From the NCBI GenBank assembly GCA_027622795.1, contig JAQBZA010000008.1, positions 1 to 21,375 of the forward strand: a stretch of 21,375 nucleotides of DNA. The letters are read 5' to 3'. The DNA is from Planctomycetota bacterium (GTDB taxonomy: Bacteria > Planctomycetota > Planctomycetia > Pirellulales > UBA1268). Shown here piece after piece: positions 1-8,163 of the stretch (position 1 is the first letter of the stretch; each line of letters opens with the position of its first letter). The notes under the pieces were generated by a model, which was not told where the DNA came from, ran no database searches, and saw nothing but the letters and a program-made list of their open reading frames with translations. The position numbers and the translations under genes were made by a program.

Positions 1-805
1 CAAAGTTGGCGAGCGTGCCCTGCAGGGCCAGCCCCACCACGAAGGCGGCCCCACCGATGAGCGCCAGCAGCGGGCTCGTGTTGATCTCCAAGGCCGAGAG
101 CGACACGACGAGGCCCACCAAGAGCGTGGCCTGGCGGACAAAGTTGACGAGAAAGGTCCGCAGCAACGAGGAGGCCCCCCTGACCCGGGCGATCGCCCGG
201 CCGGTGAGACTGCTCAGAAACTTCGACAGCATCCACGAGGCGAAGAGGATCACCAGGAAGCGGATGATGTTGCCGAGCCAGCGGACGCCCCCCTGGGGCG
301 AGAGCAGCCAGTTCCTCAACACGACCAGCGCCGTGCCGGCGTTGGTGACGTCCATTTCGAGCCCATTCACGGCGGAGGCGTAGAGGCGAAACTCCTTGGG
401 ATCACCCCCCTTGCGTTCCCATTCGTCGAGCACGACCCGCAGGCGGTCGGTGAGAATCGTCCGCTCTTCCTGGAGCCGCGAGAGCGCGGAGCCAGGAGTT
501 GCCGCATCTGCTCCGACCGCAGCGCCGGTTCGCAGGTCGCTGATCTCGCGGACCTTGTCCTTGAGACGGTCTCGCCACACCGTGGCCAGGTCAGCCAGTT
601 CCTGCTCGGTGAGCGGCCGAACGCTGGCCTTGAGCCGATCATGCGATTCGACGGCCTCCACGTCGGCGGCTGGCTCGCCCACGGTCAGCTGGCCGGGGGT
701 CGGCTCGACCGGGGCAAGCTCCGCAGCTCCGAGCGGTGCACTCCAAGCACCGACCGCCAGCACCGCGGCAACCACCAACCCGTCAAGCCTCAGCGGACAA
801 CCCAT
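1..805 (-). CDS. MscS-family mechanosensitive channel, C-terminus cut by window edge
   Basis: This is probably a membrane channel that opens under hypo-osmotic tension. Only the first 268 residues are inside the window. A signal-peptide-like segment (about residues 8-28) comes first. A charged region follows (about 50-135, including helices rich in E, R, K and L) that is probably periplasmic and may form a coiled coil. Membrane segments follow at about 179-197 and 218-239. The last visible stretch, GLALQGTLANF at 258-268, is the glycine/alanine-rich pore helix typical of MscS. The start ATG shares its A with the TGA stop of the upstream gene (TGATG), which argues for translational coupling. 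The long extracytoplasmic N-terminus makes it larger than minimal MscS, resembling MscK/YbdG-like or planctomycete variants. The beta domain and the C-terminal end are not visible. Family assignment is firm; exact subfamily is not. Confidence 0.9.
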   Translation of the reverse strand, partial: MGCPLRLDGLVVAAVLAVGAWSAPLGAAELAPVEPTPGQLTVGEPAADVEAVESHDRLKASVRPLTEQELADLATVWRDRLKDKVREISDLRTGAAVGADAATPGSALSRLQEERTILTDRLRVVLDEWERKGGDPKEFRLYASAVNGLEMDVTNAGTALVVLRNWLLSPQGGVRWLGNIIRFLVILFASWMLSKFLSSLTGRAIARVRGASSLLRTFLVNFVRQATLLVGLVVSLSALEINTSPLLALIGGAAFVVGLALQGTLANF

Positions 806-2958
806 CACCGACCTACTGGCGCCACAGGCCGACGGGCCACCTCGGGCTCAGGCCCCTTGGGCAGCGTGCAGCCGGTGATGGCCCAGCCATCGGGGAGCGT
901 CTGCAGACCAGTCACGCCGGTGCCGAGATATCCGCGGATCAGGTCAAACTCCGGCAGCGTGCTGCCGTCGATCTTCTGCTCCCGCACATGCCCCTCCGTA
1001 CCGTCACCAAAGAGCCCGTTGAGCAACTGGCCGAGCATGCTCTTCGACTTGGGCATCATGCCCTGCCGCAGCATTTCATAGGCCGGCCGGATCGCTTCAT
1101 CTTCCCGGTTGAATGACCGGGCGGCCGCCTTGCCCGGTAGCAGTTTTGCCAGTTCAGCCGTCGCTGCCCCGTAGTCGGGGGAAGTGACCAGCGATTCACC
1201 ACCGCCGGACGTTGTGAGCACACGCTCGAGGAAATCACGATGTGACGCGATCAGGAGATGACCATTGGCAATCGTGACTGCCGAATGGGGCAGAAGCTTC
1301 TCCTCCCGCTCATGAAGCCGCTGCCGACGGCGGCGGGCATCCCGCGGGTCTTCGTCGTCATGATCGGCATGGGCAATCGCGCCACCCGGCGTCTCGATTT
1401 CGAGCTTGGGAATCTCCATCGTCCGGTCGACGAGTTCCCAGACCACAAGACCGTTGAAGTCGATCTTCTGCATGTCGGGGTCGGTCGACATGCTTTTGGC
1501 CACAGTCTGGGCCACCTGTTCGGGGTCGGTCGCCTCGATGGCGATTACGAGCCGCTCGCTCTCCACGCCGATCGGCTCAGCGTAGTCGCTGATGACGGTC
1601 ACCCGCGTGCCAAGGCAGCCCACGAGATCCTTTTCGACATCGATCTGCGGGCCGTCCGGATCCTCCTTGAGTGACGCGATTACGTCGTCAAACACGCCCT
1701 CTTCGCCGACGATGTCATCAACCAGCGGCTCGATCGAGTTGAAGGCGTTTTGAAGGTCCCACTGCAGTGAAATCCAACTGGAGACATCCCGCGGCGCCCA
1801 GGTCGGAGGGGCGATCGTTTCGGAATCGGGGAAGTGGAGCATCCGGGCCGCGCCGTCAAAACGGTCGATCGCGAAGGGCTGTCGCCCTTCCAGTGGCGGC
1901 GCATAGATCATGGCGTGATGCCGGAGTTCGTAGAGCCCATCGTCGAAGGCGACAAAGCCGCCCGCTCCCTTCACGGCCCCGAAGCCCTGACGATTGAGGA
2001 TCGCGACATAGTCGGGCCCCTTCTTCTTCTCACGGGGCGGGTTGGTGGCCTGGTAGGCGGTGGCGAACCCGAACGGATCGACGTACCACCGCAGGGGCTT
2101 GGTCGAGGCCGCCACATGCTGCCCGCACTGTTTCGCGACCGCGGCAAAACTGGGTAGTGAGGCGAGGCTATCGGCTCGTCCCTTGGAAAGCGTGGCCAAC
2201 ACGTCGGCCACGGTCGCCGCATGGTCGCCCACGATCAGCGCCGCCGGCGCCCGGGCGAACGCGACGCGACGGTCCCGCGTGTCCTGCTCGTCACGGCGGG
2301 CCGCATCGGCATCCGGAGGCAGCGTGTACACGCGGATCGCCTCGGGCAGCCCCTCAACGGCCACTTTTTTTGCCTGCCGCTCGACGAGCCGCTCTTCGAT
2401 CTTCGTCAGAAGTGCGTCGGCTTCGGCGTCATGGCCGGTGGTATCGACCAGCAGCACGGTCGCCAGCAGGCCATCATCGAGGCCGATCGCGGCCGCGGCG
2501 ATCTCTCCCCCCGGCACGGCGTCGAGGTCCTCGAGTTTCAGGCCGAGTTTGGCCAGCCGCTTGCTGCCCGATTCGGAGAGCTGCTTCCGAAAGCTCTCCA
2601 CGAAGGGCTTCATGTTCGGATCTTTGAGCAGTCGGCCGTAGGTCGAGCGGTTGAAGGCGTCGCCGAATCCCTGGCTGTCGGGCACGCTGATCCAGGCCTT
2701 CGTCGTGTCCGGAAAAATGGTTTCACTCGGCGGAAAGGCACCGCCGTGCGCAGCCGCCCCGAGGAGCATCGCTACCATTCCGCAGCCGGCTGCCACCCTC
2801 CGCGACCAACGCAGCGAGCCTGTCCAACGGCTCCGCAGGGCCGATCGTTCCTTCGTCAATCCGTGCACAACAGTGCTCCTTCTCAAGGTGGCTAGAGTTC
2901 GCATGACTGGAATACCCAGTTTGTATCGAACCCGCCACACGGAATTCTCAACATCCAT
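805..2958 (-). CDS. Large secreted or membrane-anchored protein, DUF3352-like, function unknown
   Basis: A 717-residue protein with no recognisable catalytic motif. An arginine-rich N-terminus (residues 20-54) leads into a hydrophobic stretch (55-73, VAAGCGMVAMLLGAAAHGG), so it is probably exported. The segment after it, with FPDTTKAWISVPD (82-94) and LLKDPNMKPFVESFRKQL (110-127), resembles a planctomycete protein family I associate with DUF3352; that link is from memory. A charged linker rich in D, R and E lies around residues 535-555. The first ATG at 2958 follows the upstream stop by 18 bases and has AAAGG six bases ahead, so I chose it. ATGs at 2904 and 2778 are alternatives that would shorten the unusual n-region. 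Its stop overlaps the MscS start. Operon position suggests an envelope role, but that is inference. Confidence 0.8.
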   Translation of the reverse strand: MDVENSVWRVRYKLGIPVMRTLATLRRSTVVHGLTKERSALRSRWTGSLRWSRRVAAGCGMVAMLLGAAAHGGAFPPSETIFPDTTKAWISVPDSQGFGDAFNRSTYGRLLKDPNMKPFVESFRKQLSESGSKRLAKLGLKLEDLDAVPGGEIAAAAIGLDDGLLATVLLVDTTGHDAEADALLTKIEERLVERQAKKVAVEGLPEAIRVYTLPPDADAARRDEQDTRDRRVAFARAPAALIVGDHAATVADVLATLSKGRADSLASLPSFAAVAKQCGQHVAASTKPLRWYVDPFGFATAYQATNPPREKKKGPDYVAILNRQGFGAVKGAGGFVAFDDGLYELRHHAMIYAPPLEGRQPFAIDRFDGAARMLHFPDSETIAPPTWAPRDVSSWISLQWDLQNAFNSIEPLVDDIVGEEGVFDDVIASLKEDPDGPQIDVEKDLVGCLGTRVTVISDYAEPIGVESERLVIAIEATDPEQVAQTVAKSMSTDPDMQKIDFNGLVVWELVDRTMEIPKLEIETPGGAIAHADHDDEDPRDARRRRQRLHEREEKLLPHSAVTIANGHLLIASHRDFLERVLTTSGGGESLVTSPDYGAATAELAKLLPGKAAARSFNREDEAIRPAYEMLRQGMMPKSKSMLGQLLNGLFGDGTEGHVREQKIDGSTLPEFDLIRGYLGTGVTGLQTLPDGWAITGCTLPKGPEPEVARRPVAPVGR

Positions 2959-2976
2959 CCGGAGCCTTTGCCCACC

Positions 2977-4155
2977 TTACGTGGAGGCCCGCGGTGCATC
3001 TCCGCAAGAGGAGAAGTCTGGCAGGTTGGGGCGGGATGCTGCAACATCGTCTCCGAGAGCCACCGGGAGGAGGAGGACCATTCCGGCCATGAGAGCCAGG
3101 GCAGTGGCGAAGGTGGTCTCGCGAGAGAGCCCGAGGCCCCGGCAGACGAGGCCGACGCCAAGAATGGCCCCTCCGGTAGCAGCGATCACTGCCACCACGA
3201 GGATCGCCGGCCATGGCCCGACCGGTGAACCAGCCGCCACAGCGGCGGCCACCAGCGACGGCCAGCCCAGCACCGCCGCATGCCGCACGACCGTCTCGAC
3301 AGCCAACGCTGGTGGTTTTTCGCTGAGCCCGAACCGCCGCCCCGGAGCCGATCGCAGCAGCGCCGCCCAGGGAGACACCGCGTCTTCTCCACTCCCGTTT
3401 TGAAAAACCACCAGCGGCAGCGCGAGGCAGATCATCAAGGCTGCCGCCAGGGCCGCCGCCCAGCCAGCCCGGGCAGGATTCAAGAGCACCCAGCCGACCA
3501 TCGCCGCCAGCATCGCGGCCATGGCCAGTCGCCCGAGGACCCGCCGCAGGGGCGTTGGAAACATCAGGCCAGCCACGAGGTCGCCACCACCACGGGGCAG
3601 GGGGCCGGCGGTGCGTCGCCCGAGCCAGTGCACAAGCCACGATGCGACCGCCGCCATGGCCGCCCAGCTCACGACGGCGACGAGCAAGGAACCGGCAGCA
3701 AGACCACCCAGGGCCGCGGCTGTCGCCGTGAGCATGGCCAGACTGACTGCGTCGGCGGTCGCAACCTCGCTCCGCCGCCGCACTGCCCACACCGTGACCG
3801 CGGTCAAGAGCACGGCCACGCCTGCTGCCCTGGCAATTGGAATCGTTGTCGTTGCAGCAAGGGGAGCCGTGATCAGCCTGATTGCGACGCCACCCGCAAG
3901 GCCTGCCAGCGGCAACGCCATCCGCGCGATGATCCAGCCTCCGAGCGATGGCGGCATTCCCGACGGCGGCAGGTCACCCGTCGCCGCCAGCAACGCCAGG
4001 GATGCGACCGCGACCGCCCCCAGGGGCTGCGGAGCCCAGGCCGCCCCGCAGGCCATGCCCGCCGCCAGCCATGAGGACGGCCGCCGGGCCGCGATCCGCA
4101 GCAGGAGCGGCCCCGCCACGCGCCATACGACCGCCGGTTGCGTCAGGGCCACCAT
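2977..4155 (-). CDS. Polytopic membrane protein of unknown function
   Basis: A 392-residue, alanine- and leucine-rich protein made mostly of hydrophobic helices; I estimate about ten membrane segments. Examples lie near residues 30-58 and 106-125, and in the C-terminal third around AILVVAVIAATGGAILGVG and ALALMAGMVLLLPVAL. Between the helices are short arginine-rich loops (for example RRRSE and LGRRT), which fits an inner-membrane protein. I see no transporter signature, catalytic motif or homology I can name. Its ATG follows the argG stop directly (TAAATG), so it is almost certainly translated from the argG message. Its stop lies 18 bases before the next gene. The conserved frame and tight packing make it a real gene; the function cannot be given from sequence alone. 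Confidence 0.8.
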   Translation of the reverse strand: MVALTQPAVVWRVAGPLLLRIAARRPSSWLAAGMACGAAWAPQPLGAVAVASLALLAATGDLPPSGMPPSLGGWIIARMALPLAGLAGGVAIRLITAPLAATTTIPIARAAGVAVLLTAVTVWAVRRRSEVATADAVSLAMLTATAAALGGLAAGSLLVAVVSWAAMAAVASWLVHWLGRRTAGPLPRGGGDLVAGLMFPTPLRRVLGRLAMAAMLAAMVGWVLLNPARAGWAAALAAALMICLALPLVVFQNGSGEDAVSPWAALLRSAPGRRFGLSEKPPALAVETVVRHAAVLGWPSLVAAAVAAGSPVGPWPAILVVAVIAATGGAILGVGLVCRGLGLSRETTFATALALMAGMVLLLPVALGDDVAASRPNLPDFSSCGDAPRAST

Positions 4156-5373
4156 TTACGACAGCCTCGGCCGGGCGGCTCCCTGCACTCGCAACGGCAG
4201 GCCGAGGATGCGAAGGAAGCCCTCGGCATCGTCCTGATTGTAGGAGCCGCCTCCTTCCATCGACGCAATGGCAGCATCGTAGAGGCTGTTGGGGCTCGTG
4301 CGACTCTTCACCAGCATGTTGCCTTTGTAGAGGTCAAGCGTGACGGTGCCGGTCACCGGCCGTTGCGCTTCTCGAATGAAGGCCATCAGGGCATCCATCT
4401 TCGCGCAATACCAGAAGCCGTAATACACCATCTCGGCCACTTCTGGAGAGAGGCGGTCGCGGAGATGGACGAGGTCGCGATCGAGCGTCATCTGCTCTAC
4501 GAGGCGGTGGGCCTCGTAGAGCAGCGTCATCCCCGGCGCCTCGTAGACGCCGCGGCTCTTCATGCCGACAAGGCGGTTCTCGACGATGTCGGTACGGCCG
4601 ATGCCGTTGCGACCGCCGATCTCGTTGAGCGTGAGCACAATCTCGTGGGCTGCCAGCGGCTTCCCGTTGACCCGCACCGGCACGCCCGCCTCGAAATCAA
4701 TCGTGACGGTTTCCGGCGTGTCGGGGGCCGCCTGCGGCGATACGGTCATGCCAAACTCGACAAGCCCAAGGCCGTCGGTGGAGAGCTCCTCGAGCAGCCC
4801 CGCCTCGTAGCTCGTATGCAGACAGTTTTCATCGGAACTGTAGGGCTTGCTCTTGGAGGCCTTCACCGGGATCTGCTTCTGTTCGCAAAACTCGATCAGC
4901 TCCTGCCGGCCGGGGAAGCGGTCGCGAAATTCCTGCATCCGCCACGGTGCGAGAATCGTGATCGCGGGGTCGAGCGCCTCGGCAGCGAGCTGAAATCGGC
5001 ACTGATCATTGCCCTTGCCGGTGGCTCCGTGGGCATAGACCGTGGCTCCTTCGCGGTGGGCGATCTCGACGCAGATCTTGCTGATGAGCGGCCGGGCGAT
5101 CGACGTGCCGAGGAGGTAGGTGCCCTCGTATCGGGCCTGCCACTGCATCGTCGGAAAGGCGAAGTCGCGGCAGAGTTCTTCCCGGACATCGACGATCATC
5201 GCCTTCACCGCCCCGCAATCCCGCGCCTTCTTGAGCGTCGCCTCCCGATCCTCGCACGGCTGCCCGAGATCGACATACACCGCCACCACGTCATACCCCT
5301 TCTCGATCAGCCACCCCAGAATCACCGAGGTGTCGAGCCCTCCCGAATACGCCAACACACACTTCTTCTTCAT
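4156..5373 (-). CDS. argG: Argininosuccinate synthase
   Basis: Catalyses ATP-dependent joining of citrulline and aspartate to argininosuccinate, the penultimate step of arginine synthesis, in the cytoplasm. The 405-residue length is normal. The N-terminus has the ATP-pyrophosphatase loop AYSGGLDTSV (8-17). Further family blocks are YEGTYLLGTSIARPLI (82-97), HGATGKGNDQCRFQ (115-128), SSDENCLHTSYEAG, and the C-terminal YNQDDAEGFLRILGLP. GGAG lies eight bases before the ATG. It is preceded by a 154-base intergenic region with a strong RNA-like structure, then pyk on the same strand. Three genes follow with almost no spacing, an unusual setting for argG. No other arg gene is in the window. Identification is secure. 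Confidence 0.98.
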   Translation of the reverse strand: MKKKCVLAYSGGLDTSVILGWLIEKGYDVVAVYVDLGQPCEDREATLKKARDCGAVKAMIVDVREELCRDFAFPTMQWQARYEGTYLLGTSIARPLISKICVEIAHREGATVYAHGATGKGNDQCRFQLAAEALDPAITILAPWRMQEFRDRFPGRQELIEFCEQKQIPVKASKSKPYSSDENCLHTSYEAGLLEELSTDGLGLVEFGMTVSPQAAPDTPETVTIDFEAGVPVRVNGKPLAAHEIVLTLNEIGGRNGIGRTDIVENRLVGMKSRGVYEAPGMTLLYEAHRLVEQMTLDRDLVHLRDRLSPEVAEMVYYGFWYCAKMDALMAFIREAQRPVTGTVTLDLYKGNMLVKSRTSPNSLYDAAIASMEGGGSYNQDDAEGFLRILGLPLRVQGAARPRLS

Positions 5374-5430
5374 CTAACTTTCTCCGTGTCACTGATTTCG
5401 TAAGCATCACGTCCGCCGCCCAACGACGGA

Positions 5431-5507
5431 GGCTCCGGGGTCGGCGAACGCTCGAGGAGCGTTGGCGTATCCTCGCCCCGCGACGAGACTTTTGCCGCCC
5501 CGGAGCC
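5431..5507 (-). repeat. Structured intergenic element, copy 1 (between pyk and argG)
   Basis: Within the 154-base gap between pyk and argG, GGCTCCGGGG (5431-5440) is a perfect inverted repeat of CCCCGGAGCC (5498-5507). The stem continues, after one bulged base at 5441, with CGGC (5442-5445) against GCCG (5494-5497). Inside it sits a perfect 7-bp hairpin with a 3-base loop, AACGCTC/GAGCGTT (5447-5463), plus a second possible arm at about 5472-5487. Read on the minus strand, the part 5493-5452 matches a second copy at 20641-20684. There is no T-tract, so it is not a standard intrinsic terminator. It could be a 3' stabilising or processing element for pyk, a leader element for argG, or a dispersed repeat. 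The rest of the gap (5374-5430 and 5508-5527) shows only the argG ribosome-binding site. Confidence 0.75.
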
Positions 5508-5527
5508 GGTGCTTCACAGGAACGCGA

Positions 5528-7033
5528 TCACACCTCGTGAACCAACGCCATATTGTGCCCACCCGTCCCAAAACCGATACCCGCCACCAGTAGAATCCGG
5601 TCACCACGCTGCAGCCGCCCCTCCCGCAGCCCCCAGGCACTCACGTGCTCAAGCAGCTGATTGATGTCGGGCGAGGCGACATTCGCCAGCGGGGTCACAC
5701 CCCAGTAGAGCGACATCTGGCGGAGCGTGGCGGCATTGTCGGAGAGGCCGACCGTCGGCACCGCGCCCCGCCGCTTGGAGCGGGCGATGGCCGTGAGGCC
5801 GCTGCGGCTGGCGACCACGAAGAGCTTGGCATCGAGCTCACCGGCGATCCGGCTGGCCCCGTCGACCACGGCCTGCGTGATCGGATGGAGGCCATCGACG
5901 AGAAACTCCGGCGCCGGCAGAAACTCCTGCACCGGCACCCCGGCGCTGCCCCGCTCGGCCATGAACCGGCCTTCCATGTATCGCCAGCGGTCGGCGAGGT
6001 ACTGCTTCTCGGTTTCGCGGGCGATCCGCCGCATCATTTCGACGACCAGCCGGGGATGTTCGCCGATGGCCGTCTCGCCGGAGAGCATGCAAGCGTCGCA
6101 GCCGTCGAGGATCGCGTTGGCGACGTCGGTCGTCTCGGCCCGCGTCGGCCGGCGGGCGTGCTGCATGCTGTCGAGCATCTGCGTGGCCACGATCACCGGC
6201 TTTTGATACCGCTGGCAAGCGCGGATGATCCGCTTCTGCACCATCGGCATGCTGGCCACGTCGGTCTCCACGCCAAGATCTCCGCGGGCCACCATCACCG
6301 CATCGGCGGCGTCGACGATCGCATCGAGGTTGTCGATCGCCTCTCGCTTCTCAATCTTCGCCACGACGCGGGCCTGCGAGCCGCGGGTGCGGAGCAGTTC
6401 CTTGAGGAGCTTCACCTCGACCGGGCTGCGGACGAATGACAGGCTCACGAAGTCGGCCCCGGCGGCGGCTGCCCACTCGGCATGCTGCCAGTCGGCCTGA
6501 CTCATCGCCGCCACGGAGAGCTTCACCCCGGGGAGATTGACACCTTGGCGACTCCGCACGATGCCCCCCTGCACGACCCGACAGCGGGCAGCATCGGGAG
6601 CCTTCTCCTCAACCACGAGGCTGATCGTGCCGTCGGCCAGCATCACGCTATCACCCGCGGCGAGTTCGTCGACAAGCGGCGCGTAGGTTGTCACAAACCG
6701 ATCCGCTTGATCGCTTTCGGTGCCGCGGATAAACCAGATCGTGGCCCCTTCGACACAGTCAACGGCACCGCCGGGAAGTTCCCCGAGCCGGATCTTGGGT
6801 CCGGCAAGATCGACGAGCACACCGACCGGCCGCGCGAGGGCATCGCCAACCCGGCGGATGCGATCGAGCGTTTCCTGGTGCTCGTCCATCGACCCGTGGG
6901 CCATGTTGAGCCGAAACACGTCGACGCCTGCCTCAACGAGGCCGTGGATCGCCGTCTCTTCGCGGCTGGCCGGGCCAATCGTGGCGACAATCTTGGTGCG
7001 GACGACCGGCGGGGCCGGAGGCGGGTTGGTCAT
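5528..7033 (-). CDS. pyk: Pyruvate kinase
   Basis: Converts phosphoenolpyruvate and ADP to pyruvate and ATP, the last step of glycolysis. The 501-residue protein has the canonical blocks: TKIVATIGPAS (13-23), the active-site segment KIEKREAIDNLDAI (227-240, catalytic Lys227), MVARGDLGVE (247-256), ATQMLDSM (283-290), and RPTRAETTDVANAI followed by LSGETAIGEHP. The C-terminal allosteric domain is present. The segment DLAGPKIRLG (75-84) has Lys80 where potassium-dependent enzymes have Glu, and Leu at 76 and 83; RLNMAHGS (41-48) has Ala45 where Ser is usual. The ATG at 7033 has AAGGA eight bases ahead; the frame stays open upstream to 7558 but that part is antisense to another gene and lacks homology. 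It is transcribed divergently from the dehydrogenase gene. No terminator with a T-tract follows. Confidence 0.97.
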   Translation of the reverse strand: MTNPPPAPPVVRTKIVATIGPASREETAIHGLVEAGVDVFRLNMAHGSMDEHQETLDRIRRVGDALARPVGVLVDLAGPKIRLGELPGGAVDCVEGATIWFIRGTESDQADRFVTTYAPLVDELAAGDSVMLADGTISLVVEEKAPDAARCRVVQGGIVRSRQGVNLPGVKLSVAAMSQADWQHAEWAAAAGADFVSLSFVRSPVEVKLLKELLRTRGSQARVVAKIEKREAIDNLDAIVDAADAVMVARGDLGVETDVASMPMVQKRIIRACQRYQKPVIVATQMLDSMQHARRPTRAETTDVANAILDGCDACMLSGETAIGEHPRLVVEMMRRIARETEKQYLADRWRYMEGRFMAERGSAGVPVQEFLPAPEFLVDGLHPITQAVVDGASRIAGELDAKLFVVASRSGLTAIARSKRRGAVPTVGLSDNAATLRQMSLYWGVTPLANVASPDINQLLEHVSAWGLREGRLQRGDRILLVAGIGFGTGGHNMALVHEV

Positions 7034-7124
7034 GGTGCGCGTCCTTAATGCGATAGCGGGCGACGGGAAGGTGGGAGGCGTACCAGAAGGAGCCGACAGT
7101 GTATCCTCAGTTGTCTGCTTTCCC

Positions 7125-8012
7125 ATGCGAGAACCGCTGATGGCCGCACGAGCGGGCACAAACAGAGCTTGGAATGGCCGCCGGGTGATTGTCGCCGGCG
7201 GTACGGCCGGATTCGGCCTTGTGCTGGCGCGGCATCTGGCGCGGCAGGGGTCAACCGTGCTTGTGGTGGGCCGATCGGCCAACGGTGTTCGCCTGGCCCT
7301 TGCGGCCTGCGAGCAGGCGGGGGAACCGACGGCCCACATGCACGGAATCACGGCCGACCTCGGCCAGCCTGGTGAGGGCAATCGAGTCGCCGGGGAAGCG
7401 ATTCGGCTGCTCGGCGGCATCGACGACGTCTTTTTCTGCGTCGGTCGCTCAGGCCGGGCCGCGATCATGCGATCCTCGGTGGCGACGCTCCAAGAGTATC
7501 TCGATGCCAATCTGCTCTCCGCCGTCGAACTCACGCAGGCCGTCGCCGATGATGTCACCCTTGCAGCCGGCCATCTTGTCTACATCGGCAGTTTGGCCGG
7601 GAAGATCGTGATGCCCTACTTGGGGCCCTACAGCGTGGCAAAGTCAGCGTTGGCCGCCTACGTCGATGCGGTGCGACTCGAACTCGAGCCCCGCGGTGTC
7701 CATGTGCTACTCGTGTCACCCGGTCCCATCCGTCGCCAGGCCAACGACCCCGCAGCCGACCGGGCGGCCGAGCGGTATGCGGCCGAAACGGTGGCGGCAG
7801 GGTTGCCCCCAGAGGCAGCCGCGCCGGGGGGCACTGCGGCGCTCCGTCTCATTGATCCCGATGTGCTCGCCCAGCGGATCCTGTCAGCCTGCGGTCGGCG
7901 GACAAACGAATTGGTGGACCCCGGGAAGGTGCGGTGGCTTGCCGGCCTCATCGAGTGGTTCCCTGACGCCGGGCGTCGGCTACTGGTCTGGGCAACGCGG
8001 CCGCGGCGGTAG
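7125..8012 (+). CDS. SDR-family NAD(P)-dependent short-chain dehydrogenase/reductase
   Basis: A 295-residue classical-type short-chain dehydrogenase. The Rossmann nucleotide-binding motif GGTAGFG is at residues 25-31, the dinucleotide-fold continuation at DDVFFCVGRSG, and the conserved Asn in DANLLSAVELTQ. The catalytic triad is visible as Ser156 (YIGSLAG), Tyr169 and Lys173 (YSVAK). PGPIRRQAND follows as the substrate-side PG motif. The C-terminal part beyond residue 200 is longer than in minimal SDRs and ends in a hydrophobic/basic tail, which may be membrane associated. The substrate cannot be told. I chose ATG 7125; ATG 7140 is an in-frame alternative, and neither has a clear ribosome-binding site. 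The frame is open further upstream but there it overlaps pyk. The 91-base divergent gap to pyk shows no convincing promoter hexamers. Confidence 0.88.
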   Translation: MREPLMAARAGTNRAWNGRRVIVAGGTAGFGLVLARHLARQGSTVLVVGRSANGVRLALAACEQAGEPTAHMHGITADLGQPGEGNRVAGEAIRLLGGIDDVFFCVGRSGRAAIMRSSVATLQEYLDANLLSAVELTQAVADDVTLAAGHLVYIGSLAGKIVMPYLGPYSVAKSALAAYVDAVRLELEPRGVHVLLVSPGPIRRQANDPAADRAAERYAAETVAAGLPPEAAAPGGTAALRLIDPDVLAQRILSACGRRTNELVDPGKVRWLAGLIEWFPDAGRRLLVWATRPRR

Positions 8013-8021
8013 TGGCCGCCC

Positions 8022-8044
8022 CTGGGCAGAAGGCGCATGCCCAG
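8022..8044 (+). terminator. Weak hairpin downstream of the dehydrogenase gene
   Basis: CTGGGC (8022-8027) and GCCCAG (8039-8044) form a 6-bp GC-rich stem with an 11-base loop, nine bases after the SDR stop codon. No T-run follows, so it could at most be a rho-assisted or structural 3' end. In GC-rich DNA a stem of this size can occur by chance. Confidence 0.25.
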
Positions 8045-8121
8045 CGCGGCCCCCTTCAGAGATGGTCGACTCCCCTGAGAGAATGATTGTTTGAGTCCCC
8101 GCCGCGGGTACGTTGGGCGAC

Positions 8122-8135
8122 CTCGCACATGCGAG
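8122..8135. promoter_or_regulatory. Short palindrome upstream of the DUF1559 gene
   Basis: CTCGCA-CA-TGCGAG is a perfect inverted repeat with 6-bp arms and a 2-base centre. It lies 28 bases before the start codon and 14 bases before the strong ribosome-binding site. Placement fits an operator or a leader hairpin; I could not find sigma70-like hexamers next to it. Chance occurrence is possible. Confidence 0.25.
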
Positions 8136-8163
8136 TGCCCCCCAATCACGAGGAGCGGAACGC

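Noticed and set aside
2977..4155. Several long plus-strand frames opposite the polytopic membrane protein
   Set aside because: They are rich in Arg, Pro and His with no domain pattern, whereas the minus frame has clear membrane helices and fits the operon joints exactly.
4138..5403. 421-codon open frame on the plus strand opposite argG
   Set aside because: It lies wholly antisense to a certain argG gene, has no recognisable motif, and is explained by the stop-poor antisense frames of high-GC DNA.
6720..7124. Upstream extension of the dehydrogenase frame
   Set aside because: Most of it is antisense to the conserved N-terminus of pyruvate kinase; SDR homology begins after residue 17 of the 7125 start.
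7034..7558. Upstream extension of the pyruvate kinase frame
   Set aside because: It overlaps the divergent dehydrogenase gene and carries no pyruvate kinase homology; family N-terminus begins at 7033.
8013..8112. Possible third copy of the intergenic element after the dehydrogenase gene
   Set aside because: Only a short GCATGCCCAGCGC-like stretch resembles the element; similarity is too weak and lacks the GGGGCGAG core.
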